A stretch of 64,000 nt of DNA, from NCBI RefSeq assembly GCF_020882245.1, contig NC_083599.1:77664339-77728338 (forward strand), read 5' to 3'. Below the pieces are notes generated by a model. It searched no databases. It saw only the letters and a program-made list of their open reading frames with translations, and was not told the origin of the DNA. Source of the DNA: Rhopalosiphum padi. Lineage: Eukaryota > Arthropoda > Insecta > Hemiptera > Aphididae. The position numbers and the translations under genes are program-made. Of the stretch, positions 33,771 to 46,552 are shown piece by piece (the stretch's first letter is position 1; every line of letters begins with the position of its first letter).

Positions 33771-34339
33771 TGTTTTCGCGATCCGCAAGCAAGCGGCGTT
33801 AAGCCACGCCCACTATTCGCAGTCGACGGCTGCTCGTTCGGGAGCGTCGCTTATTATTATATGAACGTTCTTCTGAATACTTATATGTCGCGATGTACTA
33901 TTTTCTTGATAACCGCGCGCCGCGTACCCACCTTCTATTTTTAAATTAAGTTACTGCTAGCATTTGTATATACACTAAAATATAGATCGTAAAAACTGTA
34001 ATACAATATAGCTTGGTTCGTATTTATACCTTTATTACTTCTAATTCAAATAAAATAAAATAAAATAATAATAATCAATATAGTAAATAAAATTAACACA
34101 ATTGAATTAATATTAAATTTTCGTGTTTCGTCTATCTCGTTAATCTGTTATTTTTTAATATATTCTATTTATAATACACATTGTAGTAAATTTACTAATT
34201 GACTAATGGTAGACAATTAATATAAAAAACAAATGTAAATAATAATAATTTCTAGAAAAACATATATTGTTTGTGTGGATGTATTATTTCTCCATTTAAA
34301 ATAATTACACCTAAAAATATAATTTGTTATATATATGAA
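33771..34339. other. GC-richer patch then AT-rich filler
   Basis: 33771-33930 is GC-richer with CCACGCCCACT and CGGGAGCG motifs also present near 18455-18505, perhaps one diverged repeat family. 33940-34339 is AT-rich and empty. Confidence 0.4.
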
Positions 34340-35841
34340 CTATATATTTTTTTTATCTTGTAAATTTTTCATGTTTTGTATTATATGTGGAGGCTCAATA
34401 ATGTCACTTTTTAATAATCTTTTACTATATTGAGGGTCTATAATTTCTCTGAGTAAGCACTCTTCGTAAAATCTACAAATAAAATTGAATGAATATTATA
34501 TACGATTCAATGTAAAATTAAGTACCTATGTCCTATGTGTACTGCAATACTTACAATTTGAGATGCGCTTCCATTTTTGAAGCCCAAAATACATCGTCAT
34601 ACCTTATAACTTCAAGATGAGTCCATTTTGATGTGTAAATAAAAAAAATACATATTTGGCGACCAGTGATATGTAATTGCCCTTGTATTTGATAAAAATA
34701 ATGGCTTTCTTCTTTTAAAGTGTATATATTGTTTACAACTTTCATATAAGGTAGCTAAATCAATAATATAACATTTTAAAATTATATATCTATGAGTATA
34801 TTATATAATACACAACAACATGTTAAATACTACCTTTTTATCAAAAACCGCTTTTTCTAAACTTTCGTAATTTTTAACAGAATAAGGACATTTAATTTCA
34901 CAAATCGCATCCTCTCCGATTAGCCCATCTAAAATCAAAGTTTTTGTTGAATTTATATATTTTTATTAAATATAGTATGAACAAATAATGACAATCAATA
35001 ATCAAAAAAAATATAAAAATTGTTACCCGGAGTCGCTGCTAGGTAAGGAACCATTCTGTCGACAAACAATCCACATTTTGCTATTGGTTTTTTAATAATT
35101 TCTGTGAGGAATTTTATGGCTATTTGTTCAGTTATTTTACCATATTCGGTTGCGTTGGTAATCACATTTCCATAAATTTTATTATGTACCATTATTTTAC
35201 ATGATGTATGAGGTCGCATCTTACATATTTTTCCAAAATTGGAGGCTGTCAAACGTTTTCGTCTTTCTTCAAACCACTTTTGGTTATTAGCTTGATTCCT
35301 AGTTTCAATTTCCATCAATTTTCTAGATGACTTAGAAAGTGTGATCGATAAAATATGTTGTACTTTTTTAATTTCAAATTCTTCATCAGACATACAATCA
35401 TTGAGTGGTTCTGCAAGTCCATAATTTTCATCCGGGCCTTTTGATGTTGAATTTTTATTTTTATACTTTCCTTTTGGTAAGAAAAGGGCTCATCTATTTC
35501 TTAAACTTTTTTTTTTGTCAGTTGAATATTTCATAAAACGTTTGGCAACTAGTCCTGTTGAATAAGATAAAATATAAATAACTTATAAAAACTTAAAAAT
35601 ATAAGTTACCAAAATTAAATTTTATTAAGATTTACATTTTTATTTATATAATGTATCTAAATCATTTATGTTTTTTCTATTGATTAATTAAAATATATTG
35701 TATATTTAAGTACATAGGTACTTTATAACATGTAAATAATTTGTATGAACTATGAATTCAATTAATATTTATTATAATTTTTATAAATACCTGGGCTTTG
35801 CTTTGTTATATTTTTATGAATCATACGAATATATTCACCAC

Positions 35842-38800
35842 CAGGCACATCTTTCCCATTGGGCACTTTGGGCACGTGCCCAGGGCCCCACGGTCAATAG
35901 GGCCCCCTAGCAGCCCTAGCTTCTGCCAGATCACCAACCGATAATCGATATATTTTATTACCGATAGTTAATAAACTTATTTAAAGAAAAATCATAGGAT
36001 AATCGCTAAAAGATATAATAATAATAATAATATTAATAACAATAATAATACAATTATTGATGCGGGTTAGTCGTCCGAAAGCACGGTACATGCGCATAAT
36101 CTCTAGATATATATATATACAAACAATCAGATACAAGATACGACCTATTGGGACGTCGGGTCAATAAGAATGAATTAGATAACGAAAGTTGTTAGTTACT
36201 AATACAAAAACAAATCATTTATTAATAATTTATATTGTCGTCCGTCGGTGCACGCGTATCTCTTCGATTGTTAACAAGTCAACATCTAATCTACTTAATC
36301 TAGTCGTTGAATAACTGCCGTGCGCGCGTGTGCTCCGTGTATTATTGGTTAAAGAACATTATAAATACTGAATCGAAATATAAAATGTCGAAACGATTAT
36401 ATCCTAGTGGATCTGAAAAAAGGAAAAAAGCCGCCCATCAGAAAAAACTTATTGACAAATTGCCAAAATTAGAATCATATTTGACGAAAGAAGAAACTTC
36501 TGTAAGTAGCCATAAATTAACAAATCCTCCACTTGAATCAGATAATGCAAAATGCGACCGTCCCTATGGCGAAAAAGCAACAACTTCGTTGACTTCGCCA
36601 ACAAAAATAATTGTGTCAGTTGAACCACAACAGTTTTCCGCCCCAGAACATATTATATCACACGACCTCGCTGATTATTTTAACGAAAATTTGACGGAGG
36701 CAAATCGTAAAATATTGATTTGTAAAGGACCTGCGTATTTTCAAAATAAAGATTATGACTTTTCCGAGTCATCTAGAACCTACAAAGAAACAAATAGTAA
36801 TAAATCAATAACTAGGTATTTCAATAAAGCATTATTTATTCGTAAATTAAAAAACAATGAAAGTGTTGAAAGAAAATGGTTGTTGTATTCGCCTTCAAAA
36901 AAATCAGTATTTTGTTTTTCATGTTGCTTATTTAACCCTTCTGATACAAGCCTATGCTCTCAAAGTGGATGTAATGATTGGAAGCACATTAATAGTATAA
37001 TTTTATCACATGAAAATAGCTCAGCACATGGTTAATCTATGATGACTTATCTGGCACGAAGTAAAGCGGTTGGTAGAGTAGATACAGATTTATTATCTCA
37101 ACGTAAAAAAGAAGTGAATTACTGGAGAAATGTACTTGAACAAATTGTAGCTGTTATCAAATTTTTGGCGTCGAGAGGACTTGCATTTCGCGGTGACAAT
37201 GAAATCGTAGGATCTCCCAATAATGGAAATTATTTGGGATGTATGGAATTATTAAGTGAATTTGATCCATTACTTGCAAATCACTTAAAAACATTTGGTA
37301 ATCCAGGAAAAGGAAATATTTCTTATTTATCTGCAAATATCTGTAACGAGTTTATTAATGTAATGGGAAAACAGGTTCTAAAAGAAATTGTAAATGAAGT
37401 TAAATTAGCAAAATATTTTTCCATTAGCGTTGACAGTACGCCCGATCTATCTCATGTTGACCAGTTAACTTTTATAATTCGTTACGTAAAAGATTGTGTC
37501 CCCGTTGAAAGATTTCTGAAATTTATACCCATCAAAGAGCATAATTCTGAGTATTTGGCGGAAATAATATTAAGTTTTTTAGATAGTCATGGTATTCCCA
37601 TCAAAGATTGTAGAGGCCAAAGCTACGACAATGTGTCAAATATGTCGGGGAAGTATTCAGGTTTACAAGCAAGAATCAAGGATAAATGTGAATTTGCAAC
37701 CTTTGTACCATGTGCGGGACATTCACTAAACTTGGTAGGTGTCCATGCCGCTGGGTGTGTATTAGAGGCAACAAAGTTTTTTGATATTATTCAGAAACTT
37801 TATAATTTTTTTTCGGGCTCTACGTATCGATGGAATAAATTAATAGAACATTTAGATTCAAAAAAAGTTGTGAAAAGTCTTTCACAAACAAGATGGTCTG
37901 CGAGGGCTGATGCAGTAAGCGCCCTGCATAACGGCCATAAACAAATTATTGAAGCTTAGATGTCTATCACGAAGGATTCTGAACAGCCACGAGAAACAAG
38001 AGACGAAGCCTTTAGTGTATCCAGAAAAATTATAAACCTAGAATTTATGATACTAACCGAAATTTGGAGTTGCATATTGGAAAGAATAGACAAAACAAGC
38101 AATAATCTTCAGAAAAAAACAATAACACTAGACATTGCAACTAATTTGTTAACTTCACTTGATGATTATATTAATAACCTCAGAGATAAATTTGATGACT
38201 TCGAATCGTCCGCCAAAGAAAAAAATCCGGAATCTGATTACAAGGATCTATCTCAAAGAAAAAGAGTTAAAAGCTCACGCCAGAGTTTTTTTGATGGCTC
38301 TGGATCATCTGTTCAACTGTATGGAAAAGATAAATTTAAAGTAGAAACTTTTTTTCCAATAATTGATACCCTGAGTGTGCATTTAAAACAGCGGTTAAGT
38401 TTGTACAAGGATATTAATCAGCGGTTTGGTTTGTTTTTCAGATTGAAAACTCTGAGTTCTACAGCGTTGAGACAATGTTGCAAAGAATTCGCAAAAATCT
38501 ATTACGAAGATGTTAATGAGGCAGAGTTGGAAATGGAATGTTTACATTTAAAAGAATACTTGGAGCATGTTAGTGAAAATGAAGAAACTGATAATATATT
38601 AAGTATATATCATCTTTTGAAAGAAAATAAAATTGAAGACACATTTCCAAATGTAGAAATTTCATTGAGAATATTTTTAAGCATGATGGTAACTAACTGC
38701 AGTGGAGAACGCTCTTTTTCCAAATTGAAGCGAATTAAAAATGAATTAAGAAGTACAATGCTACAAGAAAGATTGAACAGTTTGTCGTTGATGTCAATAG

Positions 38801-39123
38801 AATGTGATATGCTCAAAAACATAGACTTCAAAGAAGTAATTGACGATTTTGCCAATTTTAAATCTAGAAAGGTATTTTTTCAATAAAAATAGAATGTTCA
38901 ACATTTCCGGGTTATTTTATAATTATTTTTAAATTTATGTTTACAACCTGATATTTAATGTGAAATTAAAAAAAAATAATAATAATAATTTACAGTTAAT
39001 CTAGACTTTTTCTTTTCTTTCACCTTGCTATTTACCTGTTTTAATGAAATATTGTTCTGCCCAAGTTGTAAGGGCCCCATTTTACCACTGCCCAGGGTCT
39101 CAAAAAGGTTAAAGACGGCCCTG
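35842..39123 (+). mobile_element. hAT element inserted in the Mutator-like gene, TSD TTCACCAC
   Basis: Termini CAGGCACATCTTT and, reverse-complemented, CAGGGCCGTCTTT. TTCACCAC occurs at 35834-35841 and 39124-39131. The insertion falls in a codon of the exon encoding SFNSGGEYIRMIHK. A copy of its right end is at 20080. The 3.3-kb element carries one intronless transposase frame. Confidence 0.95.
36385..38886 (+). pseudogene. ZMYM1-like hAT transposase with two in-frame stops
   Basis: One frame of 833 codons, interrupted only by TAA at 37033-37035 and TAG at 37957-37959. Start chosen at MSKRLYPSGSEKRKK, the usual basic N-terminus; an upstream ATG at 36307 lies in the leader. The TTF finger is WLLYSPSKKSVFCFSCCLF to HENSSAH. 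Catalytic contexts: ISVDSTPDLSHVDQLTFIIR and GQSYDNVSNMSG. Then PCAGHSLNLVG, QTRWSARADA and hATC NCSGERSFSKLKRIKNELR with Glu. All three acidic positions are kept, so decay by nonsense mutation is recent. Cannot make a full transposase without readthrough. Confidence 0.9.
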
Positions 39124-41124
39124 TTCACCACCGGAATTGAATGATACTATAGCTGCTTGAACTCTTGTGTTGTAGGATTGTTTTTGGCCGAAATTTAACC
39201 TTTTACCGGCTATATATTTGTTGATTATACTGTTGAATTGTTTACAATAATTATTATCAATATCGAATAGTAAACTCTTGGCGTTGTCCACTACACGATG
39301 AAGAATATGGTCAATTTGATTCATTAGACCACACTTTATTACCTCCGGGACTAAATTTGTTTTACATTGTTTTGGTCCAGGACAAAAATATTGTTCACAC
39401 TTTGTATGTTGACCAAAAATATGATAAGGTGCATTCAGTATGTCCTTACGTAATCCTAAAATGTAATTGAAATAATTATACCAATTATAGATACGACCTA
39501 ACAATATTATATTTATTTTACTTTTAGATTCGGAATGGATTTTTGTTTATATTTTAATTTTTGGATATAAATTTTAGAATTGTATAAAAGGAATTTATTA
39601 AATATTTTTATTTATTTTCACCTTCTATTTTTTCATAAAGTGACTGATCTAAATTTTTCCTGTATTTGATAGATTTGGTAATGGCTGTACGAAATCGAAT
39701 TGTATTTCGAATTATAAATTTACGAATATAACAGAGGTATGTTGTATTTCTTGTAAGTGCCATTAATTTTTGACAATAATTTCGTAGAATATGGTTTCTA
39801 CATTCAATTTTTTCTACTAGTAGACGTGGACCATACGGAAGTAATTCGTGTAGACGTTTAGTAACACTACTATCACCATCGCCTATAAATTTAAACAAAT
39901 TGAAATTTTTTTGCAAATATATTCGTATTACTTATTTTCTTACCAATCAGTTTATTGTATTTTAATCCATGTAAAGTTTACGCTACTTAAAAAACCTTCA
40001 GAAATAGCATCAGCCTCAATACTAGTTGCGCCTTTCGACCAGTTCATAAAGCATTTATGTTTTTCGGAACTTTTACCCATATTTTTAGCCCTTTCACAAA
40101 TCACACAATAACGATTTCGTATACCCACAAACAATATTTTTTTTGACCGAAAACCAATAATAGTGGCCTACAACAAATGGAAACAAATATATAAAGATGT
40201 TCATATTTTTTTTATCGATTATTTAAAAAAAAAAATGGAAACTATTGAATTATAAATACTCATTATACCTACTGACACATAGATAATACGTATAATAATT
40301 ATTAATTACTTAAAAATTTAATAGTATTATTAATATAAATTTAAATTAATTATTTATCTTACCGCTCCTGAAAACGCATCATATTTAGTTTTGTAGCTAC
40401 GCTTGCTCCATTGTCCATCAGCGATCACCGGACACATGGGTGTACCGTCTTCATCGATATCACCTGCTTCTATCGCAAGTCTTTTTTCTTCTATACCGGC
40501 TAGTTTCATCGTATCCCATGCAGTAGTTTCAATATTTACACTCAATCTATCGATATATTTTGTGTAAGTGTTTGGACTCATGCATGGTATATCTATGCTT
40601 GCCGAAAATTCTGCCAACTGCGTATACCCGATACCAATTGCTACCGTTCCACTTGCGATCGCGGTATTCAATGGTAAATAATTTGATTCATTACTTTCTG
40701 ATGTAATAGTCATAATTAAATTGCACGTTTTACATTTAAAAGTCCAAACACTTTCAAATCCCTTGCATTTCTCATTAATTAACACCACGTCCATAAATGA
40801 GCAATCTAATCCAGGTGTGTGGGTAGTTAAATTTTGTATTTGTTGAAATATATGAAATATATCGACAATACGACGTCCACCCCGGAAAGAATATTTTTCA
40901 CTACAATAACTTGAATCACTACAAATGTGAATAACAAAGGTTTAAACTTGGATTAAATATAATAAAATATTATCACTAACTCTTGGATCTCGAAAGTTTT
41001 TTCCTTACATAATTATTTCGATATTAAAAAGATTATTTTAATTATTGTTTTGTCATGTTTTTATCATTTTAAAATGATAGAAATCAAAAGTGACAATAAC
41101 TATTATAATATCTATAATATATAG

Positions 41125-44100
41125 CAGTGGCGTAATTGTGGGGGGCAAGGGGGGGGCACTTACCCCCCTGGAAATTTTTACAGAGATAACGGTATAATTT
41201 TGCCCCCCCAGATAATCCAACTGTACAAATATTTAAATCATCATAAGTTAAGAAAAAATGTAATTTTTTATAATTTAACATACGTGTTATAAGACTAAAA
41301 AATTTTCCTTGAATTATTTCATAGAAGTTAACATTAATTTTAGGTTTCTCTTATTATGTATTATGTCATCGCAATTTACAATAATCGCATTAGTTGGGTT
41401 AGGAATAAAAATAATACAATAATAATAATAATACCATTACATATCTATTAAAGTGTGATAGACAGTATGAACATTATCTTGAAATCGTGATTATGACTAA
41501 AGGAACGGGAGGTTATTTTTAGATCAATAACATATTACAATAATAACAACTGATAATATAATTATTATTTTGTCCTGTTTATAGTTTATTCCTACGTACT
41601 TTACGTTAGTCATTACCACATTAAATTTTTATGTGCTAGTGTGATTTAGTGCTTTACTTAAAGTCTATTGAATATACTATTCTAATATTATATACTGACT
41701 TTACTTCCTCATTCTGCTGTAATTTGTTAATTATTATTAATTATATCAAAATATCAACAAAAAAAATGTCCAATAAACGGCAGTTGACATTGTTTTATTT
41801 TATGTCATCAAAATGTAAAAAGACTACAAACGCCCAAAGCAGTGAGTATTACTTAATGTTTAATACATTTTTCAAACAAAAGTTTTTTTGTAACACATGG
41901 CGTTCTTATACATAGTATACTATAAATTCTAGTATAATCTTAGATTGTTTATTTTTATTTTTATTATTATTATTAAATTAATTTAATAAACAGAAAAACT
42001 TGAAAATATTGCCACATGTATAAATAATTCTATAGATGAAGACTGTTCAATTGGTAAGTAATACATGTTATATACCTATTATATTAATTATTAAATATTA
42101 TAATAAAAGATTTTATTATGTATTTATTATAATTTTTAAAAATGATTATTTATTATGTTTACTAAATTGTTTAAATTGAATTTCAAGGAAACCCTGAAAA
42201 ACAAGAAAATTTGAAGTGTGAAATTGACTGTGATCGTGATCCGGTTAGAAATTCTAACAATGCATACAATTTACTTTGTTCTGGTCTTGGTCCATATCAG
42301 CCAACTAATTGTAATTTTCCTAAAGTTAAAGGTAGACAATTTAGAAAAGAATGGTACGTGAAATTGCCATGGCTTGAATACAGCCCTTCAAAAGATTTTG
42401 TATTTTGTTTTTATTGTCGTGCTTTACCATTTGCCAGTTGTGATAAAGCATTTATAACTAATGGTTTTAAATTTTGGAAAAAAATGAACGAATATTCTAA
42501 TAATCATTCCAAAAGTGTTGCTCATAAAGAATCATTGACAAAATATGCTGGTTTCAAATCAGCTATTAAACAAGGCAATATCATATCTAAAATTGATAGT
42601 AATCATAACAAAGTAGTAAAAGAAAATAGAGAATATATAAAATGCTTATTGGAAACTATTTTATACTGTGCTTATCAAGGAATTCCAATTCGAGGTCATA
42701 GAGAAAATGAAGATTCTGAAAACATGGGCAATTTTTTAGAACTGATGAAATTACGTGCAAAAGACAATAATATTTTGGAGCGTTACTTTTTAAAAAAAGA
42801 GAAATCCTTCAGATATGTAAGTGGTACACATACTAATGAATTTATTAGTTTAATGGGTGCATTTGTAACAAAAAACATAATCAAGGACATACAATTGGCT
42901 GGTATTTATAGTTTATTAATTGACGAAACTCAGGATCTTGCTAGGCACGAACAAGTATCATTCATCATACGTTATGTTGATAGTAATTTAAATCCCCATG
43001 AAGATTTCATAGGATTTTTTAGAACAGACCGAACTGATGGTGAGTCTTTGACTAATTTAATAAAGGTAGTACTCAATAGTTATAATCTTAGAATTGAAGA
43101 TTTAAGAGGTCAATGTTATGATGGGGCAGCTTCCATGAGAGGATCATATAATGGTGTTCAAGCCAAAATACGAATTGAAAATCCATTAGCATTTTATGTT
43201 CATTGTCACGCTCATATTCTTAATCTTTGTTTGGTTGATTTGGCAAAACAAGTATCATATGTTAGAAATACTTTTGGAACATTAAAGGCTTTACATAGTT
43301 TTATTGGTGCTTCTTCTAAAAGATATGAAATATTTGAGCAAATATGGATAAAATTAGGTGATAATATTGGACCAAAAACTTTAAAAGGATTGAGTGATAC
43401 AAGATGGAGTTGCAGGATAGATGCATTAAACTCAATTCTTTCTAATTTTACTGTCATTCTCAAAACTCTAGAAGACATTTCAGAAAAAGATTCAATCAAT
43501 GGATCTGATGCTTCTTCGTTGCTTTTTTCTATATCAAATTTTGAATTTGTGTTCTGTATAGTTTTTTTAAATAATGTAATGCGAGAAACTAATATTTTAT
43601 CAAAATATTTACAATCCCCTAATATTAATTATGCTAGTGTAAATACAATGACACTACAGACAGTAGATATTTTAAATAAGTATAGATCAAATACAGAATT
43701 CAATATAACTTGGAACAAAGCTATGGAAATAACAAAAAAAAACAATATTAGCTCTCCAAAACTTCCTAGAAAAAGAACTATTCCACTGAAATTGGGAGGA
43801 GGTCAAGTTAATTCTTCAAACATAATAAGTGTTCAAGATATGTATAAAATCAACATTTATAACACTGTTTTGGATATTATTATAAAAGAAATACAAGACA
43901 GATTTAAAGAAAATGATCTTAATATACTACAAGCTATGAAGGATGTTATTGTTAGTGAAAAATCTGAAAAGAATTCAATTAAATTAGTATGTGATACATA
44001 TAAAATAAATTTTGATGAAACCACTATTGAGCTTACCATGTTTAATCGAATGTTTAAGACAAAATATAATGAGTTTAACATCAATAATAAAATAGCATAT

Positions 44101-44769
44101 TTGTTATGTGGTGATATACAAATAGGATTTATTAACTATACAAAAATAATAAAAATATTTTTTACTATACCAACAAATACCAGTTCATGCGAAAGAACAT
44201 TTTCATGCTTAAAACGTTTGAAAAGTTATTTAAGAACCAGCATGGGCCAAGTACGTTTAAGCAGCTTGGCATCTCTACAGATTCAACGATCAGTACCAAT
44301 TGATTTTGATCAAATTATTGATGAATTTGTTTCAAAAGGAGAAGGGGGTAATAGAAAACTAGCATTGAAATAATTTTTTTTTTTATTTACTTTATAAGTT
44401 TTATTTAATAAATAATATGATTCAATAAGTTGTTATTTATTATTAATTATTAAGTAAATATGAAATATAAGTAAATAATATTAATACTAGTTACTTTTTT
44501 AAGCTACATGTAGCACCTTTTATTAATGAACTCTTATTGGTATTATTTAACAATATTGGTACCAAGTACCTGCTACCTACAATTTATGTTTATCTAAACC
44601 ATAAAATGAATTAAAATATGACTTATGTAATTCAAACAATTAAGTATACTGTACAAAATACATATAATAAAAATATATTTTAACTGGGGAGAGGGAGGGG
44701 TATCAGGGTTTTGATAATGATAAATATATTATATTGCCCCCCCTAGATTTTTTCCCAGTTACGCCACTG
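41125..44769 (+). mobile_element. hAT element with CAGTGGCGTAA termini, no matching TSD
   Basis: Left end CAGTGGCGTAATTGTGGGGG, right end (reverse-complemented) CAGTGGCGTAACTGGGAAAA. G/C homopolymers follow the left end (41137-41167), and a C-run precedes the right end. The flanking octamers ATATATAG and ATTGGGAG do not match, unlike the other hAT copies here. It carries a complete transposase gene. Confidence 0.85.
41766..44373 (+). CDS. Apparently intact ZMYM1-like hAT transposase (773 aa)
   Basis: Exons 41766-41841, 41994-42053 and 42188-44373 have GT-AG borders and consistent phases (1, 1); together 2,322 nt with no stop. Exon 1 gives MSNKRQLTLFYFMSSKCKK, a family-typical start. The TTF finger is WLEYSPSKDFVFCFYCRA to HSKSVAHKE. 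Catalytic contexts: LLIDETQDLARHEQVSFIIR and GQCYDGAASMRG. Then HCHAHILNLCLVD, DTRWSCRIDA, and hATC TSSCERTFSCLKRLKSYLR with Glu. The C-terminus ends IDFDQIIDEFVSKGEGGNRK, normal for the family. All expected domains and acidic residues are present, so it may be active, but the lack of a TSD means this copy may not have arrived by simple insertion. Confidence 0.9.
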
Positions 44770-44789
44770 ATTGGGAGGCTGGGGGAAGA

Positions 44790-45985
44790 GAGATCCTAAC
44801 CGAATGTATATGGACCCTATATAATTGGAAACTAAGGTAACATACCTTATAATTTATATCATACCATTTCACCATACATAAATTACAATTCTCCATATAA
44901 GTTGAAATTTCAAAGTACTTCTTCCCATTTTGGCTAATTGTTTAGGGTGGATTTGCGAATCTATTAGTACGAATAGTATCAACAGAGTATATTTGGTTAG
45001 CTTGTAACTGTTCAAATAAATTAAACGTTGAAAAAAAATTATCAAAAAAAAAGGAAATGCCTATTTTTTTCAAGGTGTTTTGTTAAATGCAATATTACAC
45101 TAGCGCCTAGACCAAATTGTTTTTGTTTACTTGTATCTAGTTCAGTGGTAGCCCCTTGATAAAGTAGTATGTTGTAAACCATACCACTTTCACCACATAA
45201 CAAAAATGCTTTTATACCCCACGGACAGGGTTTACGTTTTACATATTGCTTCATTTGCAAATGTCCTTTATAGGGAATCATTTGTTCATCGACACTTAAC
45301 CTTCTTTCAACCGGCAAACTATTACATTTTTTATTAATTTCGTCGTATAAAGGACGAACTTTTATAAATTTATCTGTATTATTTTTTGGAATTTCTGTAT
45401 TACCGATTAAATGAAAATTTCTACGTAATGTGAAAAATCGATCTCTGGACATATTTTTAATAATAATATTCACAGCAGTAGCATTTTCCCAATATAAACG
45501 AACACGCGGATACTTTAGACAGCCCATTATCAAATGAATCCCAATGAACTTTTTTATTTCATTACAATTGGTGGGTTTATGTCTAGTTTGGGAATTTTGA
45601 ATGTCATATAAATTAGTATAATACACAATTTTTTCAAATATTCATAAAAATAATCAGTTATAGAAGGCATTTCTGGTGGATAATTTCTTTCTTCTAAATC
45701 TTTCAATTTTAATTCAGGTGGACAAAAAGGAACTCTATCCCGGTTTATATTTTTTTTTCAGTTACATTAAAATTAATCCTAGTCTGGTTGGAAATTATCT
45801 CACTTTCTGTTTCATTCAGCTCGTCTTGGTCTTCCCATTGTTCAAAATCATTTAATAATTGTTGCAGTTCTTCATTGTCGAACTGATCTTCCGTTTCTTT
45901 GTCCGAAAAATCTAATTCTGATATATAACAATCACCCAATAAATCAAAAATTTCATGTTCACGTAACCCTCTAGCTATTTTGAAT
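44790..45985 (-). pseudogene. piggyBac-type transposase remnant
   Basis: N-terminus near 45985-45745 (HEIFDLLGDCYISELDFSDK, acidic). It shifts frame in a T-run (45752-45759), reads VPFCPPELKLKD, shifts again near 45640, then IVYYTNLYDIQNSQ. The DDE_Tnp_1_7 core follows: FIGIHLIMGCLKYPRVRLYW, RRLSVDEQMIPYKG (Asp 1), YVKRKPCPWGIKAFLLC. A shift in an A-run near 45050 precedes FFDNFFSTFNLFEQLQ (Asp 2). A stop near 44947 precedes LCMVKWYDINYKV (Asp 3). It is truncated before the C-terminal Cys-rich domain, beside the hAT right end. No TTAA-flanked termini found. Defective. Confidence 0.85.
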
Positions 45986-46283
45986 AAAATAAATAATAAA
46001 ATACTAAATACGGTGGCGTAATAACAATAATATTGTTATACGGGTGTACGGTAGTACAGGCATACGGTAGTACGACAAAATAATGAAGTGACGATTATGA
46101 AATACGAACGTTGTGTCCCAATGGCCGATGTCCATTTTAAGAGACACGTTAAAAGCATACGATAAACCGGGTTTTAATAAACGGAATAAAGTGGGGATTG
46201 AACCAAAACAATTCAACGGTTGTTATAAATAGAAAAAATAATAAAACAAGTCATTATCATTATCGGTTATTAATCTAGTAATA

Positions 46284-46552
46284 TTTTTTTTTTTTTTTAT
46301 ATTGAACTTAAGCCCGGCGACTAAGGCCATCAGCTGTTGTAGGGGTTATGAATTGTGGTAGGGATTTAGTGGTATGGTAGGTTGTGTTACGGTTGTCACG
46401 GTATGGTAGCAAACACGTGTATATGTGTGGCAAGGTTTTTAACTACTAAGAACCCGAATGGTCACCTATCCGGGTGCTAGTAGCTGTGGCCGTTACTTAC
46501 TCCCAGTCGCATTCCACGACTGGTAGCAGCCAACGCGTCACGCCAAGCCACA
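46284..46552 (-). mobile_element. 5S-rRNA-derived SINE (SINE3-like)
   Basis: On the minus strand the head (about 46550-46450) carries AGTAAGTAACGG (46501-46490), resembling 5S box A. GGATAGGTGACC (46471-46460) resembles box C (GGATGGGTGACC). Their spacing of about 30 bp, and about 50 bp from the head start, match the 5S internal promoter. A body follows, then a tail GCCTTAGTCGCCGGGCTTAA and a poly(A) run (46298-46284). No protein is encoded. The LINE that supplies the tail is unknown. Confidence 0.6.

Larger units (their letters stand above)
34340..40941 (-). pseudogene. Mutator-like transposase fused to YqaJ-type exonuclease, split by hAT
   Basis: Eight exons on the minus strand: 40941-40363, 40167 to about 39955, 39882-39622, 39455-39132 plus 35833-35791 (split by the hAT), 35554-35027, 34928-34834, 34754-34555, 34472-34340. 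The first half is a Mutator-like transposase domain (VIADGQWSKRSYKTKYDAF, IGDGDSSVTKRLHE, IECRNHILRN, FGQHTKCEQYFC). The second half is YqaJ nuclease: WFEERRKRLTASNFGKIC, YGKITEQIA, AATP/DGLIG with the Asp split over an intron, ICEIKCPY, HYFYQIQGQL. Damage: a frameshift before the end of exon 2, TGA at 35490-35492 in exon 5, and the hAT insertion. The N-terminus upstream of 40941 was not found. Transposase plus exonuclease in one chain is the notable point; joining in one mRNA is inferred from frame continuity. Confidence 0.8.

Noticed and set aside
46460..46501. Functional 5S rRNA gene
   Set aside because: Only the internal promoter boxes match; the rest diverges and a SINE-like body with poly(A) follows.
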